Positions 44,710 to 55,400 of a stretch of DNA of 64,000 nt are shown piece by piece. The stretch is from Verpa conica. Its lineage: Eukaryota > Ascomycota > Pezizomycetes > Pezizales > Morchellaceae. Each line of letters opens with the position of its first letter. Positions within the stretch are counted from its first letter, which is position 1. Both the position numbers and the translations under genes were made by a program. The DNA lies in assembly GCA_033030425.1 (NCBI GenBank), contig JAUFSD010000022.1:248001-312000 (forward strand). Direction: 5' to 3'. The notes below the pieces were generated by a model that saw only the letters and a program-made list of their open reading frames with translations, ran no database searches and was not told the origin of the DNA.

Positions 44710-45135
44710 ATGTTCTCCATTCTCACAGTCATCACTCTCACCTTCGCCCTCGCCCTTCCTACTTCCACCGGAATCACCAAGATCTTCACCCTCACTGATA
44801 TCTCTGGAGGCGAGTACTTCGCAGCCGCCACCCTTAGGTGTGAAACTACCACCGGCTCCCCCAAGATAACCGAGATCCGCGAAGCAGCAAAAAACCTCCG
44901 CGCTATCAATGGGGATTATCCCTGTACACAGGACAATCCCGGTTGGTCGAAATGTACGAGAATAGCTAGTTATGGGGGAGCGGACGTTAGCTTCTGTGGG
45001 AAGCCAAAGTCTCGTATCGACTGTAATGAAGCGGCGGCAGCGGTGGAACATGTAGTAGCTGGGTGTGAGTGGTTTGGGTTGGCGGGAGGGAAGTGGTATT
45101 TTGATGGAGCGCCGTTAAATATTGCTGTTCATTAG
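44710..45135 (+). CDS. small secreted cysteine-rich protein
   Basis: One exon of 141 residues. The N-terminus is a clear signal peptide (MFSILTVITLTFALALP), cleaved around residues 17-21. The mature part has six cysteines (RC, PC, KC, FC, DC, GC), enough for three disulphides. Motifs resemble small secreted proteins known in many ascomycetes: a GDYPCTQ segment, WSKCTRIASYGGADVSFCG, a helix DCNEAAAAVEHVVAGC, and a C-terminal GGKWYFDGAPLNI beta hairpin. Function is unknown; an apoplastic or host-interaction role is possible but not shown. The gene is isolated, with a C/A-rich fungal leader upstream. Confidence 0.8.
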   Translation: MFSILTVITLTFALALPTSTGITKIFTLTDISGGEYFAAATLRCETTTGSPKITEIREAAKNLRAINGDYPCTQDNPGWSKCTRIASYGGADVSFCGKPKSRIDCNEAAAAVEHVVAGCEWFGLAGGKWYFDGAPLNIAVH

Positions 45136-46996
45136 AAGAGGGGATCTTTTGAAGCTTTTTATTGTGTTTAGGTTTTCTGAAGGGGGGTCTTGTTTGGTTG
45201 TTCAAGTAGTAATAAAAGTTTTCAGTTTTCGAGACTCGAAAAACGCAGGATTTGCCTATATTTTCCGCTTCCCCTGTATAAAAATATACTTTTATTATTG
45301 CTATATCTAATTATATATATAGGGGTTGTGTATCCGGGGTAAAGGATCCGCTCTGATAAGAGCAAAGTTGGAATATTGTGACTAAAGATTTAGGATTCTA
45401 GATAAGGAATAAGGCTTTATATCATCTAGTCGGTGAATCTAGACCAAGAAGGACCTTTAAGTGTGCAGAATAGCTCACTTAATGTACCAACCTCATGGAA
45501 TAGTTAACGTAATTATTTTGGTAGTATCCTTTTTATAATATAATTTATGTGCTCAGTGTAGTATTGGTCTCCACTGACTTAAAATCGCAGTGATAGGCCA
45601 TGAGTCTTCCATATTCGAAAGGCTCTTAGTAACCCTAGGTTTTAATGCTGTTGTTTTTTTCCCGGGTAATAAGATCCTTGGCATCACTAATTCTCGAAGA
45701 TATTTTTGCCATTGCTTTATTGATGCTTATTCATTCGACCCTTGTTGTTGTTATATGTAGCCCTTCTGCTTCTTCCCGGTATGCTAGGCCAATACGAGAT
45801 ATCATCTTGTTTTGCGGTTCGCAATTTCTGTGGCTCTGCATTATGCGTCTGGCAATGGAAGCAAGTCTAATAGATCGGTATTAGGCTCGCAATCGTAGCC
45901 ACTGGGATAGTGCCCGTTGAGAGGGAGGAGAGATTTTTTTTCCCAGTCCGTTTACAAACTTGATAGTCGTGTCTCAGTTGGACGTCGAGTTAACCCTATC
46001 CCGCTAAGATGTTTGGGGAAAGAGTTTTGGGAGCGGAAAGCATCTGGAAGAAGTTGACGCGTAAAAGTTAAATCCAGGCAAAAACATTCAACAGAGATGG
46101 GTCCAACGCCTATATGTGTTTCTCAGAAATTAAGGCTGAAGGGGTCTGATTAGAAAAGGAAGCTGGAGGAGAACCACTCGTCTGATACACGTGCCTTAAT
46201 TGGTATGTATGTATGCATGCAGTTTTGTTGGAGGCTTGTGCGAAGTCGCACACTGCAAGCAGCCGTATAGGGAACCCTAACCCTCGTTTCGCAAGCAAGT
46301 CTTCATGGCCCCCCAACTCCCGACGTCACACCCTTCGCCCACCCCCAGCTGGCTTTGCAGAATGCTCTCGTCCTTGGGCTCCCCATTCCCCGCCGCGGGC
46401 CCCTTCCCCTTACCTTGCACAGTTATCAATATGTCCCTCTCTATTCAAGTTTATGCCGAGCAGCCTGGGAACGACTGGGAACGACTGGGAACGCCTGGGA
46501 ACGCCTGGGAACGCCCACCTCCATCACCTCCACCACCACAACCACCGCCGCAGCAGTACCCAGGCTGGGCTCCCCGCCAACAGCGGCACCCACACCTCCC
46601 TCTCTCAACCGTTTCCCAATGCAGCAGCTGTTCCTGTACTGGCAGTGTACCCAGCAGAATAGAGCACTTGTAGTCGTAATACATCTCACACCTAACCCAC
46701 GTAGTCCCTCACAATGGGTTCCCACCTCCTTCTGCCTCCAGTCCGTTGCGTGCGCCGCTCAGCTTGCTCTCCCCTTCCTGCCTCCTACCTACCTCTCCCA
46801 CTGTAGTTCCATAGATATCAGAACAGGCCACGGAGGGCATTTTCTCAGCCTCGCCCACCGCGCTGATCACCTCAAGTTTTATATAAACCTCGCGCTCTCC
46901 TTCCCTCACTCAATCCCTCTTCCTCATCCTCATTCATCACCTCCCCCCCCCTCCCCTCTTCACTCTCACAAACGCGTTTAAACCAATTCTTATACA
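45136..46996. other. intergenic
   Basis: AT-rich to about 46100, then C-rich with low-complexity frames on both strands and a 10-bp minisatellite (46465-46514). The final CT-rich 100 bases (46880-46980) look like the promoter/leader of the acidic-protein gene. No supported protein gene. Confidence 0.55.
46465..46514 (+). repeat. 10-bp minisatellite, five units
   Basis: Five tandem units of CTGGGAACG(A/C). The last base switches from A to C after the second unit, suggesting stepwise expansion. It lies about 480 bp upstream of the acidic nuclear protein gene. Confidence 0.9.
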
Positions 46997-47619
46997 ATGT
47001 CATCCACCCGAAAGCGCAAGCAAGAAGCTGGTGAAGAAGCCTCAGAAGAGGAAGAGCTTCAGGCACTCCCTTCTGACAATAGCGAGGAGGAAGACAGGTA
47101 CGTGTTCTTCGCTCTCCCCACCCCCCCACCTCCCTCTCTACTCTGCGCACTCTTTTTGCGCGCCCCTTCCTATCCTCCTTAGCGTTCACGCCCATTGTTG
47201 AAGTACAAATCAACTAACGGTACCAAAGTTATGTCGAGTCAGAGCCTGAGGACTCTGATGTAGATTCTGGGGAAGAGGTTTCAAAGCCAAAGAGACGCAA
47301 GGTAGAACAACCTGCGGATGAGGATGAAGAGGAAGAGGAGGAGGAGGAAGAAGAGGAGGAGGAAGGAGAGGAAGATAATGAGCCAGAGGGTGAAGAGGAA
47401 GCCGAAGGAGAGGATGAAGGGGAACCTGAGGCTGAAGGTGAAGAAGAAGAGCACGAAGGTGAAGATGATGGTAGGCTAACCCCCCCCCCTTTATTTGATT
47501 CTTTTATCTCGCGTGAGGTATGATAATTAACTGTGATTCTAGACGCGGAGGCCGAAGATGATACAAAAGACGTGGAGGACGACGCGAAAGATGAGAAGGA
47601 TGCGAAAGACACCAAATAA
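46997..47619 (+). CDS. highly acidic, probably nuclear protein
   Basis: Exons 46997-47097, 47229-47470 and 47543-47619 give 139 residues. Basic MSSTRKRKQEAG opens the protein, a PKRRKVE segment resembles a classical nuclear localisation signal, and most of the rest is Glu/Asp, including an unbroken Glu tract of about 15 residues. The tail is Lys/Asp-rich. No catalytic motif is present. Such composition is common in histone chaperones and other chromatin-associated acidic proteins, but I cannot assign a family. Intron 2 has a GTAGGC donor followed by a long C run. All three exons agree in phase, so the gene model is solid even though function is open. Confidence 0.72.
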
Positions 47620-48644
47620 TTACACCAATCGCTCCCTTTAGCGACAAACGAAAAGAGCGCGAATCAATGCGTTAAAAAGGGGAGGGAGGACGTGGGGAGA
47701 CGTATGAGAAAGGGAAGCGCAAAGGAAGAGCAAAAAAGAAGAGTATTTATCGAGTCATCTATTCTCATCATGTATTCCTAGGTTTCTTATTTCCCCCCCA
47801 AAAAATTACACTAATACACGCGTCGTATTGATCTTTTCGACCGTCTTCATGAAATCGGGTTACTGTAGACTTGACCTCCAGATCTCCGCTATTGCGCAAT
47901 GACAACTGGTGGACTTGAATGACGTGCATAGTGATCTCAGGGCTTCTACCCCACAAAGGCGTTCCACCTATCACCATACGAGTATGCGACGTGACATTTC
48001 TGTAAAATATAACAGAAGTTGTACATGAAACTAGGTTTAGCATGCATTCTTGTAACAACTAATTGCATACAATTTGGGTATTTCGTAGTCACGGTTAAGT
48101 ACGTTCGTTAAATGGTTGGGGTGGGTACCTACAGTATGCGGCCGCGCAACCCGACAAAGAAGCCCAATGAAGCCAGTAAAATATTCCAGGTTACCCACTA
48201 AACTGTATTATGGATGTTTTTGCTTATCTCATTTAACCATGGGGGTTATTATAATAGCCCCAGCTAAGGGAGGCCTAAGTAATCCACTGTTGAGTGACTT
48301 CCAACTATTTGCCCACAGGGATTAAGTAGCGCATTTACTGCCCAATGAGAAGCCCCATAACTAGATGATAATATGGTAGCGCCTGCAGTAAAACCTTTAC
48401 GCACAGATACTACTTACCGGGCCTGCGGTTGCAAGTAATAAATATCTATGGAATCCCCCTATAATTAGTATAGCTAAAGTCCCTCTAGCACTTTGATGGC
48501 CGGGATGAAGTTAATATGTCATAAATTCGTATTAATCTTAGCTATTTACATATTTTTAGGAAAACTACAAAAGGCATAAAAAACAAAAAATAAAGGAAAT
48601 AAAAAGGAGTGATATAAGCCCTCATAAACACTATCCTAGATATT
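47620..48644. other. intergenic between convergent genes
   Basis: 1.0 kb between the 3' end of the acidic-protein gene (+) and the 3' end of the copper ATPase gene (-). Frames here are short and carry no recognisable motif. Confidence 0.65.
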
Positions 48645-51600
48645 CTACTGTTTATATCTCTCTTGTTTCGGTTTAAATCCAACCCCATACCACTTAGTCT
48701 TCAATAATAAGGAGCTGCAAACCACACTAACACTGCTCAACGCCATCGCTAATGCAGCCCAAACTGCGTTCAACCTCACACCTCCTGCAGGGTACAGTAC
48801 CCCCGCAGCAATAGGGAGCGCACAAATATTGTAGATGCAAGCCCACAGGAAATTGAACTTGACTCGTCGGAACACGGCTCTCGAGAGTTCAGCCAGTGTC
48901 AATATGCTGCGCAAGTCTGAAGAAACAAGAATGAATTTCGCGCTGCCAATGGCAACGTCGGAGCCAGAGCCAATGGCGATACCGACATCTGCGACGGCGA
49001 GGGCAGGGGCATCATTGATTCCATCTCCGACCATGGCAACAATGGCACGGTGAGGGGTGGTGGCGGAGCTCTTGCGACGGTGGGTCATATTATACCAGCG
49101 AGATCGAGGCCGCTTACGAGCATTCTTTTGGAGATGAAGGATTTTGTCTGCCTGTAAAAAAAATGTTAGCCATGCTTGAAAGCAATAATATGAGATCAAC
49201 GGGTATACCTTTTCTGTTGGGAGGACTCCCGCGATAACATGCTCAGCTGGGATTCCAACCATCGAAGCAACAGCAACGGCAGTCTTTGGGTTGTCGCCGG
49301 AAATCATCCAGACGCTAATTCCACTTTCCTGGAGGCTTTGTATCACTTCAGGTGCTTCAGGGCGAAGGGGGTCTGTCGCAGAATATATAGCCATAAGGTC
49401 AAATTTATCAGCAAATCTGATTGCAAAGAGAACTACGCTCTTGCCGGCCATTTTCCAGTCGTTCAAATCTGATTTGTGTTCCTCCAAGCCGATGACACCA
49501 TTCTCATACATGAGGCGCTCGTTGCCAATGATGGCTTCAACGGTACTTCCGTCAGAAAACCTGAAGAGTCCACGTAAACCCCGACCTGGTATCTCTTCTG
49601 TCTCCACTGGGGAGACATAAATTTGCTCCTTTGACTCGCAATGCGTGACAATTGCTCTAGCAAGTGGATGTCCCGAGCCCTCTTCGAGTGTTTGGCACAT
49701 GGCATATAGAAGCTTCCTAGTCTCGGGATTTCGTGTGAGTAGTTTCTCGTCCGTAACTTTCGGTTCGCCACCTTGTGTTAGAGTACCGGTCTTATCGAAA
49801 ACAATACAGTCAAGCCTGGAAGCCTCCTGAAAAGCTTCTCCACCCCCCTTTGCTAAGATTCCATATCTAGCAGCCAGTCCAGAGCCAACGAACAGTGCGG
49901 TTGGTGCCGCAAGACCGATACCACAAGGGCATGCGATGACAAAGACAGCAATGGCAAAACCGAGTGACCAGACTGGCCATCCACCCTGATCTTGATCAAG
50001 GTAGCTATCAGGGAGTGCGCCGGACATTCCAAGACCTAGCCAAATGAACCAGGTCACGATAGCAAGAAGGGTTACGACGGGAACGAAGTAACCAGTGATC
50101 ATATCAGCGAGACGCTCGATAGGTGCACGGCGAGTTTGGCCTTCGCGGACAACTTTGACGATTTGATCCAACATTGAGTCACCGCCAATGCTATCGACAC
50201 GAACATTGATTACTTGGCCCTGATTGATAGTCCCTGCGAATACAAGATCACCCTCATATTTAGAAACTAGTCTTGACTCGCCGGTTAATGATGATTCGTC
50301 AAACTGAGATTGACCAGAGACTACAGTTCCATCAGCCGGGGGCGAGGAACCGCGGACAACACTGATCACATCTCCAACTTCGAGAAGATCTGTCTCGATT
50401 TTTCGAGTTTTCCAGGGTCGGTTGTCAAAATAGTCTGTGTTGCTAGGATCCTTCTCCCCAACTGGGCTGGCATCACCGTACAAAACCGAGGCCTCCACAC
50501 CTACATCTTCGTCACTAGCATAAACAACAAGCAGGGCCTCTGACGGGCGGAGGTTGCCCAACAAGCTCACTGCATCAGCAGTTTTACTCTTGCTGTATGC
50601 CTCTAGATAGCGCCCTGTATCACGAATAAAATTAGCAAATTTACTATACCAGTGTAAACAAAGGAGCGAAGTCGTACCCATCAACAAGAACATAGTCAAT
50701 AATACCGTGGAGTCAAAATAAGTCGTTATATGATCTACTTTCTCAGGCATATGCATCATCCCTTCCATTTCTGTAGTCTGTGACTGATCCCTTGGTTTTG
50801 CTGCCGACATAGCTAACAACGCAATACTCGAAAAGTAAGAGATCGAGACACCCAGTGAGATCAATAAGTTCATGCTACCGAACCTATAAAATCTCCGGAA
50901 GATGGGAACGTTGCTGCCCTTCCTCCACAGTGTTCTGAGCTCACGGATGGCACGCCGGTGAAACACATCCGCAACCCAAAACATGACCGGAGTGCTCAGA
51001 ATAAACAAAGCCCACTCAACCCTGGTAGCTTGACCTACCCACATGGGTTGCTCAAGGTAAAGCCGAACGTCGTTGTCTTTGGGTACTAGCGACATAAAAA
51101 CTATGCCTAGAATGAAGGTTGGGATGGCGATAATTATGCAGAGGATCAAGCGTATTAAGATGCGTTTACGCTCACGGAGCTGTAATTTGCGAGAGCGCTC
51201 TTCCATTGTTGGAGGGTGGTATACGGAAACCGTGAAATTAGGAGAAGCTGAAGATATTGCCGCAACGATATGGCGTAGTGTGAGTGTCTGGGGATGAGGG
51301 TAGTATTTGATACGGATTATTGGAGACTCTCGGGTGAGAGTTTGCTCGATAATTAATTCTGGAAATGTCGACACAAGTATTTCAATGACCTTATTAGGGC
51401 AATGTTCGCAGAACATTCCCTCTACCTTCAAGTCCACCTCCCTCATAACTTCAATCTCATGATCTCTCATTGGCTCATGTTTGACTTCTAGAGATTTCAG
51501 TTCTTCGAGGGCACACTCAAACCCAGCATCCTCAACCTCGTTAACGATCCTGTCGGCACCAGTTCTCGCACCACCGCTGATCATCGCGTTAAAGATAACA

Positions 51601-52442
51601 GTCCCGCTGCCACCCATTAGATTGACGCTGACAGACTTGACCGACTTCAGCCTCTCGAGATTTTCTGTAATAGAATTGGAGCAGGATGCGCAAGTCATTC
51701 CGCCAATAGAGATGGTGGCTTCGTAAAGTCCTTCATTCTCAATGACCGTGGATTGAACGACTTGGGATGCTGTGAATGTAGAGTCGGTGGGAGAGCTCTG
51801 AGGTGTTGAGCCTGCGAGACTATCTGCTGAAGTGAATGTATAGTCTGATTTTCCAGCTACCTGTAGTCCTCTTGCCTGAGACTCTGCCTCACTCCTGCAG
51901 AGTTCACAGTTCTCTAGATGCCTTGCTCCTCCATGCTCCTTTCTCTTACTACCGACAACAGCCTCCTTGAATCTCTCTGCAATCTCTTCAAGTCCATACT
52001 CAGGTTCTTCTTGAAAGGTTACTACTCTGCCATTTATAGGATCACCCATACCGTACCCCTCAGCACCCATAACTTTAACACTATCAATTTCGAACTCTGC
52101 TTCAACGAGAACTCGTATTATATCTCTGGGATGGAGGGAGTGGTTATGAGCTACCGTGACGCTATGGTCTAGAATATTTGTTGAGATTCTGTAGGGAGCT
52201 GGTGCAAGACGAGAGAGAAGTTCATTGATAGTTCGGCTGCAGGTAGGGCAGTGGAGGTTTGATATAAGGAGGTTGGTAGTGACATGAGGAGGCGCTGGAG
52301 GGGATCTTCCATAGGACTGGATTCGGAGTATTGGTGTAATACTGGTGCTTGTAGTGGAAATAGCCGGTGATATTGATCTTGAAGATGCTGATTTCGGGGT
52401 GGGCTTGCGAGGTGGCATGAGATCCCGAGGCGGTGAAGACAT
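48645..52442 (-). CDS. copper-transporting P1B-type ATPase (CrpA/Ccc2-like)
   Basis: The frame is open for 1265 codons, but two in-frame, stop-free introns interrupt it: 50677-50615 (63 nt) and 49208-49152 (57 nt). Spliced exons (52442-50678, 50614-49209, 49151-48645) give 1225 residues. Three N-terminal heavy-metal domains carry CPTC (C65, C68), CASC (C251, C254) and CEHC (C345, C348). Then come membrane helices, the TGES actuator motif, ion-binding CPC in VIACPCGIGLAAPTAL, phosphorylation site DKTGTLT, GHPLARA (HP motif), and the GDGINDAPALAVADVGIAIGSG hinge. It pumps Cu(I) out of the cytosol, either to the secretory pathway (Ccc2 role) or for detoxification (CrpA role). SSPPADG and GGEAFQEA remind me of the CrpA group. 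All catalytic motifs are present. Confidence 0.93.
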   Translation of the reverse strand: MSSPPRDLMPPRKPTPKSASSRSISPAISTTSTSITPILRIQSYGRSPPAPPHVTTNLLISNLHCPTCSRTINELLSRLAPAPYRISTNILDHSVTVAHNHSLHPRDIIRVLVEAEFEIDSVKVMGAEGYGMGDPINGRVVTFQEEPEYGLEEIAERFKEAVVGSKRKEHGGARHLENCELCRSEAESQARGLQVAGKSDYTFTSADSLAGSTPQSSPTDSTFTASQVVQSTVIENEGLYEATISIGGMTCASCSNSITENLERLKSVKSVSVNLMGGSGTVIFNAMISGGARTGADRIVNEVEDAGFECALEELKSLEVKHEPMRDHEIEVMREVDLKVEGMFCEHCPNKVIEILVSTFPELIIEQTLTRESPIIRIKYYPHPQTLTLRHIVAAISSASPNFTVSVYHPPTMEERSRKLQLRERKRILIRLILCIIIAIPTFILGIVFMSLVPKDNDVRLYLEQPMWVGQATRVEWALFILSTPVMFWVADVFHRRAIRELRTLWRKGSNVPIFRRFYRFGSMNLLISLGVSISYFSSIALLAMSAAKPRDQSQTTEMEGMMHMPEKVDHITTYFDSTVLLTMFLLMGTTSLLCLHWYSKFANFIRDTGRYLEAYSKSKTADAVSLLGNLRPSEALLVVYASDEDVGVEASVLYGDASPVGEKDPSNTDYFDNRPWKTRKIETDLLEVGDVISVVRGSSPPADGTVVSGQSQFDESSLTGESRLVSKYEGDLVFAGTINQGQVINVRVDSIGGDSMLDQIVKVVREGQTRRAPIERLADMITGYFVPVVTLLAIVTWFIWLGLGMSGALPDSYLDQDQGGWPVWSLGFAIAVFVIACPCGIGLAAPTALFVGSGLAARYGILAKGGGEAFQEASRLDCIVFDKTGTLTQGGEPKVTDEKLLTRNPETRKLLYAMCQTLEEGSGHPLARAIVTHCESKEQIYVSPVETEEIPGRGLRGLFRFSDGSTVEAIIGNERLMYENGVIGLEEHKSDLNDWKMAGKSVVLFAIRFADKFDLMAIYSATDPLRPEAPEVIQSLQESGISVWMISGDNPKTAVAVASMVGIPAEHVIAGVLPTEKVYPLISYYCFQAWLTFFLQADKILHLQKNARKRPRSRWYNMTHRRKSSATTPHRAIVAMVGDGINDAPALAVADVGIAIGSGSDVAIGSAKFILVSSDLRSILTLAELSRAVFRRVKFNFLWACIYNICALPIAAGVLYPAGGVRLNAVWAALAMALSSVSVVCSSLLLKTKWYGVGFKPKQERYKQ

Positions 52443-55400
52443 GGCTGCTTATTGTTGCTTCCGATAACGGGATAGAAGATATTATTTCTTAGGCTAAGGA
52501 TACTCTGTAGGAATATATTATGTTGTAGAACAATTATTTCGGATGGGTAATTAATTTTAGGTGAGGAGGCTAAATTCCTAACTGTGGCCTGCAGAGGAAT
52601 AAAATGGGGCAGTGGAGAAGAGTTAGGATGGGATAAATATCTGACGTCGACAGGTGGTTCAGCTGGTTATATATTCTCACAAGCAAAGGAGTCTATCAGC
52701 CGAATTTCCACTTTTGAGCACCAATTGCGTAAAATCTATTCCTGAAATACTCACACAAAATTCCTGGAATCTAGGACGCACTTGCATAGACATTCAAAAC
52801 ACGTACCATGGCCTACACCCAACCAGCGATTGCACCACCATTGTGAGTGGCCATAGTGAGTGGATTGTGCGGAGGTCCAGACTTGCCTTACGCAGCCCCC
52901 CAAAGTTGACCTGGTAGGCTCTGGAATCAATAGGATGTGGGTATCCCCGGGTAGGAGATGATAGTTGCAATCTGTTCCTGCAGATTCATCAGCTGCATCG
53001 AATCCACCATATTGTGGGGCTATCGCGTGCCCATTCATCCTGAGGCCAAAACCGGCTTATGCTATGCCTACTATCTCAGCTGAGGCACGCTAGTGAATTG
53101 TGCGTTACCAAACCTGCTGGTACCCCGCAACAGCTAAGGTTGATTTGACAAAACCGGTCCCCGTGCACATTATCGATATGTAATATGGAGGTGACTCTTG
53201 GAAGAGCTTGTTCGTGGTGCTTCTTCTGACTTCTAAGCTGGAGACAGAGGCAACCCAGTGACTAATCCCAGCATCATACTTTTGACGTTCAGCTCCAATA
53301 ACTGTTTGCTGGTGGGGCGGCCCTATAGCTGTTTTGGGAAGTGGATAGAGGTTATTATGCGGTCAGTATAAGATTGCCGTAGCGGCTATCGGATACAGGG
53401 TTAATTTTTTACGCGAAAAGACCGCGCATGTGGCTGTATTTTATCGTCTTAGGATCTGGCTAGGTTTTATCCGTTGGAAACCGGGCTAATCAGGAGTACA
53501 TGTGTCTCCAAGTTGCAGCCGAGAACAAAGACTTGTCATGAAGCTTGACCAACAATTCCTCGGTAGCTGTCCTGCGCCTGAGTACTACTGCCGTTGCCCG
53601 CACAGCTCATACCTGAGCCAAGTGCTAATATTATATTGATTACCAAGCGCTGCACTTTCTATAAATCGATTCATTTATAGACGTATCTTAAGGTAGTACA
53701 AAGTTGCAATACATTGTAAGCCGACTCCCGGATCTTCATCGCTACCATATATTAAATAGCGTTAGGGAAACAAGGCTCCGAAATCGTATATTAATTTGAG
53801 GAGCTAGGGCCCGAAAACCCCATACCAAGGTGCATTCACAAGGACAAATCCTGGGACCGAAGAAGGCAAGAGGAATTACAAAAACAAAATATGAACTGCT
53901 GAAAGAAGAAAGCCTCCTCGGGAGTTGTGACCTACATGGACAACACTCACTAGAAATGCACTTTGAAACTATAGCCACGTTACAAAACTAAAGTCAGAAC
54001 ACATGTTAGGCAGGGTTTCTCGTCTAACCTCCGTATGAAATGACACTAGAGTCCATTTATAGCCAATTGTTTTTATCACTAAAGATGAGGACGCTAAGCC
54101 CTGGGGTAAAGTGCAATTTGCACAAGGAATTATCAACGTTACAGTCCGCGGAGCTCAGGTCATGAGGTGGTTTGCACATGGAGCTTGGCATAATTTCTGA
54201 TTTCTGAACTTCTATACCTTTATCAGCTTAAAACAGTGAAATAAAGCCTCTGTAGTTCAAGAAGCTGCTGTAATTCCAGTCTTTTGCGGGTATTTGACCT
54301 TTCCATCATTCTATGTGTTCTATTATTACAGGAGCGAGACCTCTCGGCACTTACATTATGACTCTATCATACAAGAATTTGCATACAAAAATATATCTGA
54401 TAATAAGATGCCTAGTCCCCGTCTCTAAAACTTTAGTACTTTGCTCAGAAAATCTAATATCACTATCCCAACTTTCAAGTTCGGGTGTGAGGAACAATGC
54501 AAGCTTGAAACGTTAATATGGGGAAATACCCTTTTCTCCGCCGGTACTGAACACCTATAAAAATCGTTTGGTACCTCGCTGGCATCCGATTACTCATATC
54601 TCACATGGGGAAATCGAAACGTGTGAATACGGGTACCTGGCGGCGTGGAGCCAATGATTGTTCATGGTGTTGTCTGCATGTGGGTATAAAGAGTGCAAAG
54701 AAAAGGAAGACATGGGGGGATATCCCTACTTCATTATGCTTCCGTGTTATCCGACACGTCTTCCTCGCCAGTTGTTTTTCCCTTTGAACAACCACGTCTC
54801 GATATACCCTTCGCCAAGCTCTTTATTCTATGCAGGGAACAGCGAACTTCAGTTTCGCAGTTGAACCGACCAAATAATAATATGTATTCCCCTGCATTCA
54901 ACCACTTGTTACGAAGAATTTGGGTAACGAGGCTTGACAAGCTTTTCGTGAAACGAGCAAATGGCTTCTCCCCCTGCGTACCTCAACGGCAAATAAGAAA
55001 GTGACGCTAGAAGGTTGAAATAAATCTTCTGTATCAGACTGAGCCTCGGGACTCGACTTGGGAGGTGAACGCTCTCCCACGCGACAGATCCCCCGGTTTC
55101 AGGACCCACGTAGGAGTGGAGCGGGGGCGTTCCCCTTACGGGGATATGGTGACGTGATTTCCCCCTCCCCCCCGTTTTGCTTCTATGCTACCAATGATAA
55201 GCTTATCGGCTTTATAATGCTTTTGTATTATGGATTGGCAAGTCTTGACGATAGAAAATTCGCTCAGTTCAATGGGGTACTGACAGCATACATGTGTGAC
55301 TTAGCGTCAGGAGGGGTTATACTCCTCCATGAAACGGGTGACCACTATACCCTGATGCCAAGAATGCCAAGTATTTCCGAGTGACGATTTGTGATTATTG

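Noticed and set aside
46272..46284. CCTAACCCT, telomere-like repeat
   Set aside because: Only about one and a half units; too short for an interstitial telomere tract.
46213..46981. three overlapping plus-strand frames of 122-208 codons
   Set aside because: Pro/Ser-rich translations of C-rich DNA and a minisatellite, not supported by splice structure or motifs.
54593..55384. cluster of overlapping frames on both strands
   Set aside because: No consistent frame, motif or splice signals; treated as non-coding.
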